The position numbers and the translations under genes are program-made. A stretch of 64,000 bases of DNA from Pannonibacter phragmitetus DSM 14782 (GTDB lineage Bacteria > Pseudomonadota > Alphaproteobacteria > Rhizobiales > Stappiaceae), in assembly GCF_000382365.1 (NCBI RefSeq), contig NZ_KB908216.1:248675-312674 (forward strand). The letters run 5' to 3'. The notes below the pieces were generated by a model. That model searched no databases and had not been told where the DNA came from. It saw nothing but the letters and a program-made list of their open reading frames with translations. Below, in pieces: positions 39,178 through 50,648 of the stretch (within the stretch, counting starts at the first letter, position 1; every line of letters begins with the position of its first letter).

Positions 39178-42165
39178 TCAGCTTGCGAATGCTTCGTCCA
39201 GGAATGCCTGGAGCTGGGCCAGATGCTTGGACATCAGGCCCGTTGCCGTCGAGGCCATGGCGTCGCGGCCGGCATAGCGCGGGCGGCGGCACTTGGCGCC
39301 GATCTGGTCGAGCACCCATTCGATGTAGGGTTCGACGAAGAACCAGCTGCCCATGTTCTTGGGCTCTTCCTGACACCAGACCATGTCGGCGTTGCGGAAG
39401 CGGGCCAGTTCCTGAGCGAGGGCCTTCTTCGGGAACGGGTAGATCTGCTCGACGCGGAGCAGGTACACGTCGTTGATGCCGCGCTTTTCACGCTCTTCCA
39501 GCAGGTCGTAGTAGACCTTGCCGGAGCACATGACGACCCGGCGGATCTTGTCATCCGCGACGAGGCGGGTGGCGCCATCGGGCTGGTACTCGGCATCATC
39601 CCACAGCAGGCGGTGGAACGTGGAATCCTCACCCAGCTCGACGAGCTTGGACACCGCCCGCTTGTGGCGCAGCAGCGACTTCGGCGTCATCAGGATCAGC
39701 GGCTTGCGGATGTCGCGCTTCAGCTGACGGCGCAGGATGTGGAAGTAGTTCGCCGGCGTGGTGCAGTTGGCGACCTGCATGTTGTCTTCCGCGCAGAGCT
39801 GGAGGAAACGCTCCAGACGGGCGGAGGAGTGCTCCGGACCCTGACCTTCATAGCCATGCGGCAGAAGGCAGACGAGACCGGACATACGCAGCCACTTGCG
39901 CTCGCCAGAGGAGATGAACTGGTCGAACAGCACCTGGGCACCGTTGGCGAAGTCACCGAACTGGGCTTCCCACATGGTCAGCGCATTCGGCTCTGCCAGC
40001 GAGTAGCCGTATTCGAAGCCGAGCACAGCCTCTTCCGAGAGCATCGAGTTGATGACCTCGTAACGGGCCTGATCGCCGCTGACATGGTTCAGCGGGATGT
40101 AGCGGCTTTCATCTTCCTGATCGTAGAGCACGCTGTGGCGCTGGGAGAAGGTGCCGCGTTCGCAGTCCTGGCCGGACAGGCGGACCGGGTGGCCCTCCTT
40201 CAGCAGGCTTGCAAAGGCCAGCGCCTCGGCCGTCGCCCAGTCGATGCCCTCACCGGTTTCCATCATGGTCTGACGGTTGGCGAGGAAGCGCGAGATGGTG
40301 CGGTGGACGTTGAAGCCCTCCGGCACTTCCGTAAGCTTCTTGCCCAGAGCCTTGAGGTCATCCATGGCAACGCCGGTCGAGCCGCGGCGCGGATCTTCCT
40401 CGTCGTCAGCCCGCTTCAGACCGGACCACTTGCCGTCCAGCCAGTCGGCCTTGTTCGGCTTGTAGACCTGGCCAGCCTCGAACTCGGTGTCGAGCTTGGC
40501 GCGCCAGGCGGCCTTCATGCCCTCGACCTCTTCGGCCGACACCACGCCTTCCGCGATCAGGCGGTCGGTGTAGAGCTGCAGCGTCGTCGGGTGCTTGCGG
40601 ATCTTGCGGTACATGATCGGCTGCGTGAACGCCGGCTCGTCGCCTTCGTTATGGCCGAAGCGGCGGTAGCAGATCATGTCGATCACGACCGGGCGGCCAA
40701 AGGTCTGGCGGAACTCGGTTGCGATCTTGGCCGCATAGACCACGGCTTCCGGATCGTCGCCGTTGACATGCAGGATCGGCGCCTCGATGACCTTCGCCAC
40801 ATCCGAAGGATAGGGCGAGGAGCGCGAGAAACGCGGATTGGTGGTGAAGCCGATCTGGTTGTTGATGATGACGTGGATCGAGCCGCCGGTGCGGTGGCCG
40901 CGCAGGCCCGACAGGCCGAAGCACTCTGCCACGACGCCCTGGCCGGCAAAGGCCGCGTCACCGTGGATCAGCAGCGGCAGAACCGGGGAGCGGTCGATCT
41001 GGGCGGTATCCACCATCCAGCGGCCGTCAACGGCGGAAATCTGGTCCTGCTTGGCGCGGGACTTGCCGAGCACCACAGGATTGACGATTTCCAGATGCGA
41101 GGGGTTCGCCGTCAGCGACAGGTGAACCTCGTTGCCGTCGAAGGAACGGTCGGAAGACGCACCGAGGTGATACTTCACGTCGCCCGAGCCTTCCACATCG
41201 TCCGGGGCGTAGGAGCCGCCCTTGAACTCGTGGAACACGGCGCGGTGCGGCTTGCCCATCACCTGGGTCAGCACGTTCAGGCGGCCGCGGTGGGCCATGC
41301 CGAGAACGATGTCCTTGAGGCCCATCTGGCCGCCGCGCTTGATGATCTGCTCCAGCGCCGGGATCAGCGCTTCGCCGCCATCAAGGCCGAAGCGCTTGGT
41401 GCCGGTGTACTTCACATCAATGAACTTCTCGAAGCCTTCGGCTTCGACCAGCTTGTTCAGGATGGCGCGCTTGCCCTGCGGGGTGAACTCGACGTGCTTG
41501 TCCGGCCCTTCGATGCGCTCCTGAATCCAGGCCTTGGCGGCCGGATCGGAAATGTGCATGAACTCGACGCCGAGGGTCGAGCAATAGGTGCGCTTCAGGA
41601 TCTCCAGCATCTGGCGCAGGGTGGCATATTCCAGACCCAGCACGTGATCGATGAAGATCGGACGGTCCCAGTCGGCATCCGTGAAGCCGTAGGACGAGGG
41701 GTGCAGCTCCTCGTGATCGCCCGGGGGCGAGAGGCGCAGCGGATCGAGATCGGCATGCAGATGGCCGCGCATGCGATAGGCGCGGATCATCATCAGCGCA
41801 CGCACGCTGTCGCGGGTCGCCTGCTGCACTTCGGCATCCGAGAGCGGCTTGCCCTTGGCATCGCCCTTCTGCTTCAGCTTGTCGCCCACGGCCTTTTCGA
41901 CCGGAGCCCAGTTGCCGTCACAGGCATTGACGAGATCGCCTTTCGCGGCGAGCGGCCAGTCAGCGCGCTTCCAGGGAGCGCCACGCGCTTCCTTCAGCAC
42001 ATCGGCCTTCTCATCCTTCAGCGCAGCAAAGAAGTCCTGCCACTCGGCGTCAACCGAAGCGGGGTTCTCCTGATACTGGGCGTAGAGTTCTTCGATATAG
42101 GCTGCGTTGGCGCCGTAGAGAAACGACGTCATCGCGAAGACATTGTTCGCGTCCTGCCGAGCCAT
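39178..42165 (-). CDS. sucA: 2-oxoglutarate dehydrogenase E1 component
   Basis: A 995-aa thiamine-diphosphate enzyme decarboxylating 2-oxoglutarate. N-terminal segment SFLYGANAAYIEELYAQYQ, then GMAHRGRLNVL, the ThDP/Mg region HGDAAFAGQGVVAE, HVNGDDPEAV, and C-terminal GYEGQGPEHSSARLERFLQL. Start ATG at 42165; a second ATG at 42132 lies nearer the conserved region, but neither has a strong Shine-Dalgarno. 297 bp downstream of sucD, a gap containing a hairpin at 42430-42450. Confidence 0.96.
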   Translation of the reverse strand: MARQDANNVFAMTSFLYGANAAYIEELYAQYQENPASVDAEWQDFFAALKDEKADVLKEARGAPWKRADWPLAAKGDLVNACDGNWAPVEKAVGDKLKQKGDAKGKPLSDAEVQQATRDSVRALMMIRAYRMRGHLHADLDPLRLSPPGDHEELHPSSYGFTDADWDRPIFIDHVLGLEYATLRQMLEILKRTYCSTLGVEFMHISDPAAKAWIQERIEGPDKHVEFTPQGKRAILNKLVEAEGFEKFIDVKYTGTKRFGLDGGEALIPALEQIIKRGGQMGLKDIVLGMAHRGRLNVLTQVMGKPHRAVFHEFKGGSYAPDDVEGSGDVKYHLGASSDRSFDGNEVHLSLTANPSHLEIVNPVVLGKSRAKQDQISAVDGRWMVDTAQIDRSPVLPLLIHGDAAFAGQGVVAECFGLSGLRGHRTGGSIHVIINNQIGFTTNPRFSRSSPYPSDVAKVIEAPILHVNGDDPEAVVYAAKIATEFRQTFGRPVVIDMICYRRFGHNEGDEPAFTQPIMYRKIRKHPTTLQLYTDRLIAEGVVSAEEVEGMKAAWRAKLDTEFEAGQVYKPNKADWLDGKWSGLKRADDEEDPRRGSTGVAMDDLKALGKKLTEVPEGFNVHRTISRFLANRQTMMETGEGIDWATAEALAFASLLKEGHPVRLSGQDCERGTFSQRHSVLYDQEDESRYIPLNHVSGDQARYEVINSMLSEEAVLGFEYGYSLAEPNALTMWEAQFGDFANGAQVLFDQFISSGERKWLRMSGLVCLLPHGYEGQGPEHSSARLERFLQLCAEDNMQVANCTTPANYFHILRRQLKRDIRKPLILMTPKSLLRHKRAVSKLVELGEDSTFHRLLWDDAEYQPDGATRLVADDKIRRVVMCSGKVYYDLLEEREKRGINDVYLLRVEQIYPFPKKALAQELARFRNADMVWCQEEPKNMGSWFFVEPYIEWVLDQIGAKCRRPRYAGRDAMASTATGLMSKHLAQLQAFLDEAFAS

Positions 42166-42462
42166 GCTGCATCAGCGGAGGGTTGCTCCGCCCTTATTTT
42201 GGCGGACCGGCCGGATGGCAGGCCCTTGGTTTGCACGTTCGGGCCCGGCCTTGCGGCGCGGACCCCGCTCAAGAGTGCGAACGAGACGGCGACGCCGCGT
42301 CCGCTCGGGTGTCCCTTATGCCTTACGATACGTAAACAAACTACGCAGCCAAGACACGTTTCCGGCACTTTGCTGGCGGAAATCCCCCTGGATTACCGCG
42401 TGGCCGCCGGGGGCCCGATGGTTGCCGAAGCGGGGCGCCATGCGCCCCGCCCGGAAATCGTA
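42166..42462 (-). other. sucD-sucA intergenic region
   Basis: Nearly 300 bp without a gene. A perfect hairpin GCGGGGCGC/GCGCCCCGC with CAT loop lies at 42430-42450, 12 bp past sucD, with no T-run. The length allows an internal promoter for sucAB-lpd, but no convincing box was picked out. Confidence 0.5.
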
Positions 42463-43364
42463 TCAGCCCTTCAGGACTTCGACGAGGGTCTCGCCGAGCT
42501 TGGCCGGAGACGGAGAGACGCGGATGCCGGCCGATTCCATGGCGGCAATCTTGTCTTCCGCACCGCCCTTGCCGCCGGAGATCACGGCACCGGCGTGACC
42601 CATCGTGCGGCCCTTGGGAGCCGTGCGGCCCGCGATGAAGCCGGCCATCGGCTTCTTGCGGCCCTTCTTGGCCTCGTCCTTGAGGAACTGGGCTGCATCC
42701 TCTTCGGCGGAGCCACCAATTTCACCGATCATGATGATCGACTGGGTGGCTTCGTCGGCCAGGAACATCTCCAGCACGTCGATGAACTCGGTGCCCTTGA
42801 CCGGGTCACCACCAATGCCGACAGCCGTCGTCTGGCCGAGGCCGGCGTTGGAGGTCTGGAACACGGCTTCATAGGTAAGCGTGCCGGAACGCGACACAAT
42901 ACCGACCGAACCTTTCTTGAAGATGGAGCCCGGCATGATGCCGATCTTGCATTCTTCAGGGGTCAGGATGCCGGGGCAGTTCGGGCCGAGCAGGCGCGAC
43001 TTGGACTTCTCCAGCTTCGCCTTGACCTTCACCATGTCGGCAACCGGAATGCCTTCCGTGATGCAGACGATGAAGGGGATCTCGGCGTCGATCGCCTCGA
43101 TGATGGCAGCGGCAGCACCGGCAGGCGGCACGTAGATCACCGATGCGTCAGCGCCCGTGGCGTCCTTGGCCTGAGCCACGGATGCGAAGATCGGCAGGCT
43201 TTCGCCCTTGGAGCCGGACCACTTTTCGCCGCCCTTGGCCGGGTGCACGCCCGCGACCATCTGGGTGCCGTAATAGGCCAGAGCCTGTTCCGTGTGGAAC
43301 GTGCCGGTCTTGCCGGTCAGGCCCTGGACAATGATCTTGGTGTCCTTGTTGACGAGAATGGACA

Positions 43365-43365
<1 letters not shown>
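42463..43365 (-). CDS. sucD: Succinyl-CoA ligase alpha subunit
   Basis: A 300-aa subunit: [20 protein letters not shown]-type N-terminal CoA-binding region, [18 protein letters not shown], and the phospho-histidine region [17 protein letters not shown]. Forms the ADP/GDP-dependent ligase with SucC. Its ATG overlaps the sucC stop (TGATG). Confidence 0.97.
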
Positions 43366-44564
<1,199 letters not shown>

Positions 44565-44642
44565 TCTCTCCCCCGTGTGTTCGGAGAACCGCCGCCGGGG
44601 CACCCGGCAGCGGACGTCATTCTTGTGAGGTTACAACCGGGC

Positions 44643-45716
<1,074 letters not shown>

Positions 45717-45765
45717 CTAGGACACCTGAAGATTCTGGCGCCCCCTGCGCGCTTACGTGCATGAC

Positions 45766-46947
45766 CTATACGGAATGCATATCAGCGCGTGCATGACTTC
45801 TGTTGTCTCCAGACAGGTAAGCCTCGGACCTCATCTCGATGAGACGGGATACTGTCCGGTCGAATTCGAACACCTCGGCCCCGCTTGGCGCCCTGTAGAG
45901 GCCATCGGGTTCAACCTCTGCGGTGACCACCGTCTTCACCCCGTTGTCATAGAGAGCATCTATGAGATTGATGAAGCGTTTGGCCTCGTTCCGGCGGGTC
46001 TGGTCCATCGCAGGCACATCCTCAATGAAGACCGTATCATAGGTATGGGCGATGCGCAGATAGTCCGCTGCACCCAGCGGTTTTGCGCAGAGATCTGCGA
46101 AAGTGAAGCGGGCCACACCGTTGGCCGCGCGCGGCACCTCAATATGCCGGCCCTTCATGTCAAGCTGCTGACGCTCTTCGGGAAAGCCATTCGTCAGCTT
46201 CTCCCAGATGCCGTCGGCAGCGGCCTTTGCCGCCTCGCCAAGCGGGCTGATATAGACCTCGGCGCCGCCCAGCTTCTCCATCCGGTAGTCGGTCGGCGAA
46301 TCGAGCATCAGCACATCGACCTGTTTCTGCAGCAGGTTGATGAAGGGCATGAAGAGCTGCCGGTTGAGCCCATCCTTGTAAAGATTATTGGGTGCAACAT
46401 TCGATGTCGCAACCACAACAACCCCTCTGGCGAAGAGTTGCGTGAACAGCCGGCCAAGGATCATGGCATCGGCAATGTCGGTCACGGAGAACTCGTCAAA
46501 GCACAGGAGGCGGGTCTCGGCGGCGATCTGGTCAGCCACCGGGGGAATGGGGTCATCACCCTTCACTTCGCCCCTTTTCAGGGCTTCACGCCAGGCAAAG
46601 ATCCGCTCATGCGTCTCGGCCATGAACTCATGGAAATGCACCCGGCGCTTGCGGCGGATGACGGTCACTTCCATGAAGAGGTCCATCAGCATGGTCTTGC
46701 CACGCCCGACACCACCCCAGATGTAGAGCCCATGCACGGCAGCCCACATCTCGTTCTTCTTGCGCGCAAACAGCCAGCCCAGCGCGCTCTTCTTCGAGGC
46801 GAGGCGGACCTCCGCAAGGCGGGCATTAAGGGAGTCGAGTTTGCGGACGACTTCCACCTGGGCGTCATCACGGGCAATTGCGCCGGATGCAACCAGCGCG
46901 TCGTACTTGCTGGCCAGTGCTGTTGCAACCGGCAGATCCATGTTCAT
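45766..46947 (-). CDS. zapE: Cell division protein ZapE (AFG1-like ATPase)
   Basis: A 393-aa P-loop ATPase: Walker A YIWGGVGRGKTMLMDLF, HFHEFMAETHERI, Walker B LCFDEFSVTDIADAMIL, sensor region VVATSNVAPNNLYKDG. ZapE associates with the Z-ring; the AFG1 family is also linked to quality control of respiratory proteins. Start assigned at ATG 46947 (MNMDLPVATA), though ATG 46941 and upstream starts to 47094 are in frame and no ribosome site is decisive. 160 bp before mdh. Confidence 0.9.
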   Translation of the reverse strand: MNMDLPVATALASKYDALVASGAIARDDAQVEVVRKLDSLNARLAEVRLASKKSALGWLFARKKNEMWAAVHGLYIWGGVGRGKTMLMDLFMEVTVIRRKRRVHFHEFMAETHERIFAWREALKRGEVKGDDPIPPVADQIAAETRLLCFDEFSVTDIADAMILGRLFTQLFARGVVVVATSNVAPNNLYKDGLNRQLFMPFINLLQKQVDVLMLDSPTDYRMEKLGGAEVYISPLGEAAKAAADGIWEKLTNGFPEERQQLDMKGRHIEVPRAANGVARFTFADLCAKPLGAADYLRIAHTYDTVFIEDVPAMDQTRRNEAKRFINLIDALYDNGVKTVVTAEVEPDGLYRAPSGAEVFEFDRTVSRLIEMRSEAYLSGDNRSHARADMHSV

Positions 46948-47442
46948 CGTCGGCTTCAATGTAGGCTCTCCGCCTGCACCGAATGGCCTTCCGCCTTCCT
47001 GTACGGTCTGCCAGACGGGCATCTGCTGCACGACTGCGCACAAGCGCATACAATTTTCCGCTGTTGCGATACGGACAAAGCCACGTCGGCGCAAGCCCCT
47101 TCTCCAGCGGGTGCGCGCTTTTTAGCACAAGGCGGACACCCAAACGTAAAGCTTCCTCGTCAATTGCAGGAGGAAAGCGGCGAAAGCGGGGCCTCTCGCA
47201 GGCCTACTGCCACCGGAATACAACCATCGCGCAGGCTCGCAAGAAGGTGTGTCCCCAGGGATTGCAATCGGCACATAGCGGACCTGAACCGGCCATACGT
47301 CCGGCTGGCTGGCAGACGCACCCTGCCCCGCCCCCGGAAGGGGTGGCAGTCAGTGCAAGGCAACCCGCCGCCGCACGGGCTCAACCAGCTTACCGGCATC
47401 CAGCTCATCGGAAGCAGGCCGCCCTTCAGGGACGGCAGGCTG
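46948..47442. other. Spacer between zapE and the DUF7662-like gene
   Basis: About 495 bp in which I see no gene I would defend. Open frames here (e.g. 47160-47564 minus) have no recognisable domain and an antisense-like composition. It should contain the zapE promoter. Confidence 0.4.
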
Positions 47443-48207
47443 TCACAGGCGCACGAAACGGGATTTGCGGCCGTTCTGCCTTTCATGAAGGCACAGGAGG
47501 CGGCCGGCCAGCTCACGCCCGGCCGGGCTGGCCAGATCAGCCGGCTTGCCGCGGCCATCTGCAATCAGCCAGATGTTGCCCGGCGTTACCATGCCGGCCA
47601 TGGCGGCTGTTCCAGCCGCAATGCCAAGCTTTTCCCCGATCCGGGTCACATCCTGCCCATCCGGGTGGCTGAGCCGCTGAAGATCCCGGTGCAGCGCGCC
47701 CAGATCGCCCGAATCCAGAATGAAAGTCTGCACCTTGCCGTCCGCCAGAACCGCCAGCCGGTAGAGGCCCGGAAGCGCAGGCACAAGGCGGCTGTTGCAG
47801 GGGGTTTCGGCCACGATGCCGATTTCCGTCCACTCGGCACGAACGGTCAGGTTGACCGGTTCCCGCATTTCGCGGGCATGCCGCCGCAATTGATCAAGAT
47901 CGTCCTGATGACGTCCGGAGCGCTGGGGCCCGCTGGTGTCGCCAGCTGCGGAAGTGCCGGAAATGCGCAGACGGCGGAAGACGACCAGATCCCGGCGCAG
48001 ATCGGTGTGATCGACACGCCAGCCGGCATCAAGCCAGGCATTCTGATGCACAAGGCTGCCACCGGAATTGGCCCACCAGGTCCGGTGCTCCCGGGCACTC
48101 ATCGGCAGGCTGACACCGAGGATGTTTTCAAGTTCGTCAAGCTTTGCAGCCCAGACAACTTCGTCCAGACGGGCCAGGTGTTCACGCAGCGGGTCGTATT
48201 TCGCCAT
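47443..48207 (-). CDS. DUF7662-like N-domain plus degenerate GIY-YIG-like C-domain
   Basis: A 254-aa protein. Residues 1-75 (YDPLREHLARL, LGVSLPMSAREHRTWWANS, HQNAWLDAGWRV) resemble the DUF7662 DNA-associated domain. Residues 140-215 read like a GIY-YIG nuclease core: PGLYRLAVL at 146-154 in place of GIY, FIL at 162-164 in place of YIG, then LGALHRDLQRL where the family has L..R. The catalytic YIG tyrosine and the usual arginine context are altered, so nuclease activity may be lost. Domain calls are by eye. ATG 48207; a TTG at 48213 is possible. Confidence 0.6.
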   Translation of the reverse strand: MAKYDPLREHLARLDEVVWAAKLDELENILGVSLPMSAREHRTWWANSGGSLVHQNAWLDAGWRVDHTDLRRDLVVFRRLRISGTSAAGDTSGPQRSGRHQDDLDQLRRHAREMREPVNLTVRAEWTEIGIVAETPCNSRLVPALPGLYRLAVLADGKVQTFILDSGDLGALHRDLQRLSHPDGQDVTRIGEKLGIAAGTAAMAGMVTPGNIWLIADGRGKPADLASPAGRELAGRLLCLHERQNGRKSRFVRL

Positions 48208-48317
48208 GAGCAAGCAGCATCCGATAGTTACACCCTTATAGCCATACCCGTTTCCCGTGAAATTTCCGGGAAACGGGTTCTGGGTGCAAGTCCGTATGCG
48301 CTCAGGCTTTTCCGCCT

Positions 48318-48893
48318 TCAGCGGGACAGAGACACAGGCATGCCGCCAACGGTCTGGCCGTTGAAGCGCTCGCCGCCCACCCCGTGGAGCTGAGCCACAG
48401 TGGCGCCGGTTCCATCCTTGAGGACGACCTGCTTGCCGCTCAGATCCCAGGCTGCAATACCGGCGAGCGTGCTGTCATTGCAGCCGCGGGTGTTGGCGCG
48501 GTAGCCGCCAGACCAGGTGGTCAGGGTCATGAACAGCATGCAGTTGGAGCTGCCGGAGGCAATCTTCCAGCCGCCGAGCATGTCGTTGCGTCCCACTTCC
48601 GTGGCGCCAGCAGGCGGCGTGACCGAGGCCATGGCACCAGGTGCCGCCATGCCCGGCTGCGGCGCGCCCAGCGGTTCGCCCATGATCTGGCCGGGCTGCG
48701 GCCCGGACATAGACGGGTCACTCGTCACCATGCCCGGTGCAGGTGTGAGCGGCTGCAGCTGACCACCAGCCACCGGCGTCGTCGGGGAAGCCGGCAGCGG
48801 CGCCGCCGAACGGCCGCCATCCATGCCCAGCCGCGAACAGCCGGCAACACCAACGGCAAATGCCAGTACCGCGATCGTTGCAACTCGTGTCAT
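48318..48893 (-). CDS. Omp19-like lipoprotein with AprI/Inh protease-inhibitor domain
   Basis: A 191-aa lipoprotein: signal peptide MTRVATIAVLAFAVGVAGC with lipobox VAGC and lipidated Cys19. A Pro/Gly/Ala-rich linker (about 30-95) follows, then an Inh-type beta-barrel (LGGWKIASGSSNCMLFMTL with a Cys, RGCNDSTLAGIAAWDLSGKQVVL). Architecture matches Brucella Omp19, an outer-membrane lipoprotein that inhibits proteases. Monocistronic, divergent from the GNAT gene. Confidence 0.85.
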   Translation of the reverse strand: MTRVATIAVLAFAVGVAGCSRLGMDGGRSAAPLPASPTTPVAGGQLQPLTPAPGMVTSDPSMSGPQPGQIMGEPLGAPQPGMAAPGAMASVTPPAGATEVGRNDMLGGWKIASGSSNCMLFMTLTTWSGGYRANTRGCNDSTLAGIAAWDLSGKQVVLKDGTGATVAQLHGVGGERFNGQTVGGMPVSLSR

Positions 48894-49085
48894 GTCGAAT
48901 CAGTCCTTCCTGCCCCACAGGGACGTTTAATCTAACCGCAAGGGCGAAAAATTTCTTCCCCCGCTATGCCCCAATTCACCGTAAGGGGCAAACGTGATTG
49001 ATCCGGGTGCCGTTCCGCGTCATATATGGTCCAAGTCTATGGAGGACCCAAGGGCGGCGAGTCACTTCACCGAAGGACCGCTGGA

Positions 49086-49673
49086 ATGCCGCACCTTAAC
49101 AACAATGGCAGCACCAATGGGCAGATCCGCCTCTTGGGCAGCGCCGACAAGCACCACTTCCGTGACCATCTCCTGCGTCTGGACCCAGAGACCCGCCGCA
49201 GCCGCTTTGCCATGCTCGTGAGCGACAGCTTTCTGCGGGCCTATGTGGAAACCAGCTTTGCGCTTGATACAGTCATTTACGGCTATTTCGAGGACGGCGT
49301 GCTGCGCGGCACGGCAGAATTGCGCCCCGTTGGCAGCGCCGCGTCTGCAGAAGCCGCCTTCTGCGTGGAGGATGGCTGGCGCGGCCTGGGGCTTGGCACC
49401 GACCTGATGGAGCTGCTGCTGATTGCCGCCAGAGCGCGCGACTGCGAGCATATCTACATGAACTGCCTGGCCACCAACCGCTCCATGCAGGCCCTTGCCC
49501 GCAAGTTTTCTGCCGATCTGAGCTTCGAATGCGGCGACGTGGTGGGGCATCTGGTGCCGAAACCAGTCAGCCTTCCGCCTGCTGATCCGCTTGGCAACTG
49601 GAGCCGCTTTGCCTTCGGCATGGCCCGCAAGGTCCTCGGCCTTTCCTCCCACGCCCGGACCGCAGAAGGCTGA
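49086..49673 (+). CDS. GNAT family acetyltransferase
   Basis: A 195-aa protein with the GNAT fold: Asp/Arg-rich beta start, GTAELRPVG, and acetyl-CoA motif EDGWRGLGLGTDLMELLL (the RxxGLG loop), then MNCLATNRSMQALARKF. Substrate unknown. ATG 49086 has AAGGA eight nt upstream; the longer frame from 49026 is less likely. Followed by the terminator at 49727-49748. Confidence 0.85.
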   Translation: MPHLNNNGSTNGQIRLLGSADKHHFRDHLLRLDPETRRSRFAMLVSDSFLRAYVETSFALDTVIYGYFEDGVLRGTAELRPVGSAASAEAAFCVEDGWRGLGLGTDLMELLLIAARARDCEHIYMNCLATNRSMQALARKFSADLSFECGDVVGHLVPKPVSLPPADPLGNWSRFAFGMARKVLGLSSHARTAEG

Positions 49674-49726
49674 CTGTCCGATCCCGTAAAAGAAAGCCCA
49701 TAAAAACAAAGCCCACGAAAACAAAG

Positions 49727-49748
49727 AAGGGCCGCGCTTGCGGCCCTT
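49727..49748. terminator. Bidirectional terminator between GNAT and microprotein genes
   Basis: Nine-bp stem AAGGGCCGC/GCGGCCCTT with GCTT loop. On the minus strand it is followed by CTTTGTTTTCG, an excellent terminator for the microprotein gene; it also ends the GNAT transcript. Confidence 0.75.
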
Positions 49749-49777
49749 CCGTGAGATCGGCTGACCTCGTGTCCGGA

Positions 49778-49873
49778 TCAGATCCCGGCAAAACCTCGCG
49801 CTGCCAGAGGCTGCTCCAGCACCGTTCCGTTCCGCCCAGACATCAGGGTCAGGCTCGGGGTCTCACTCGACAT
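49778..49873 (-). CDS. Microprotein, 31 aa, unknown function
   Basis: Reads MSSETPSLTLMSGRNG then a C-terminal TVLEQPLAARGFAGI. Preceded by one of the best ribosome sites in the window (AAAGGAGGTGAGCCC then ATG) and followed 29 bp later by a strong terminator. No signal peptide or TM segment. The surrounding open frame extends upstream to 50122, but those residues look random. Composition (Ser/Thr/Leu/Gly) and short length would suit a small regulatory peptide or a modified-peptide precursor, but no maturation enzyme is adjacent. Confidence 0.6.
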   Translation of the reverse strand: MSSETPSLTLMSGRNGTVLEQPLAARGFAGI

Positions 49874-50648
49874 GGGCTCACCTCCTTTCAACAGTTGCAG
49901 ACAGATTGAGCTTAGCCGGAACCTCGTAGAGCGCAAGTTCAAATACCCGTGATTGCCCTGCGGCAAGCAAAGCAAGTCCCTGATTTTATTCACTCTCTCC
50001 CAGATGCTGCCGCAATTTTGCAGATTCTGCGCCGCCAGAGGCAACCAAATGGCGGACCGCTGCGTTCCAGCCCCCATGAAACCCGGTCCGCGGCGGCGGC
50101 AAATTTGGGCAAGGACCGCCACAGATCATCCCCAGATCTGCCATCAGGACCCTGCACTCTGGCTCGTCCAACAGGGAGGCTGCGATGCAGCGGCAATTGC
50201 ATACGGCCCGCAGGCTGGCACCAGGATCAGCATTTGGCCACGCCGGTCATAAGCTGGCTAAATCTGTGGAGACCCTCCGGACGGCAGGGCCTTTCAGGGT
50301 TGAGCATGGGCGGCCGGGGGGCTATGCCTCCCCCACCATGCCCCTGGCATCGTGCCCCTCCCGGCCCGCTGCACGCCGGCTGTCCGCTCCCGGACAGTCA
50401 CAGGCACGGAGCACCGGCTTCAGGCCAAGAGGCCTGACCGGAGCCTTGCGCGCAAGTCCGGCCGGACATGTCCGGCCGTCCAAGCCCCACGCCCATCATC
50501 CGGGCCACAGGCACAGCCGCGACCGCCGGACGGCAATTTGCCGCCCGTGCTGCTGCGCGGTGTTGCACATGTTTCATGCCTGGTCTGCGGCGCAGCGCTG
50601 CTCCGGCGTGGCATTTCGATCAACTGTCCAGCGGGGAGCCTGAAGCGC
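49874..50648. other. Region between the microprotein gene and opgC
   Basis: About 775 bp. Near the microprotein gene it must hold its promoter. From about 50000 to 50648 several frames are open, but all give Arg/Pro-rich, domain-free translations. I regard it as non-coding, with the opgC promoter and possibly a long leader. Confidence 0.4.

Noticed and set aside
47160-47564. Possible minus-strand gene between zapE and the DUF7662-like gene
   Set aside because: No domain, no ribosome site, and it overlaps the well-supported gene starting at 48207.
49874-50122. N-terminal extension of the 31-aa microprotein
   Set aside because: The extension has no ribosome site and random-looking sequence, whereas the internal ATG has a near-ideal one.
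50352-50648. N-terminal extension of the OpgC frame
   Set aside because: Arg/Pro-rich and outside the OpgC family; other frames in this stretch look the same, so it is most likely non-coding.
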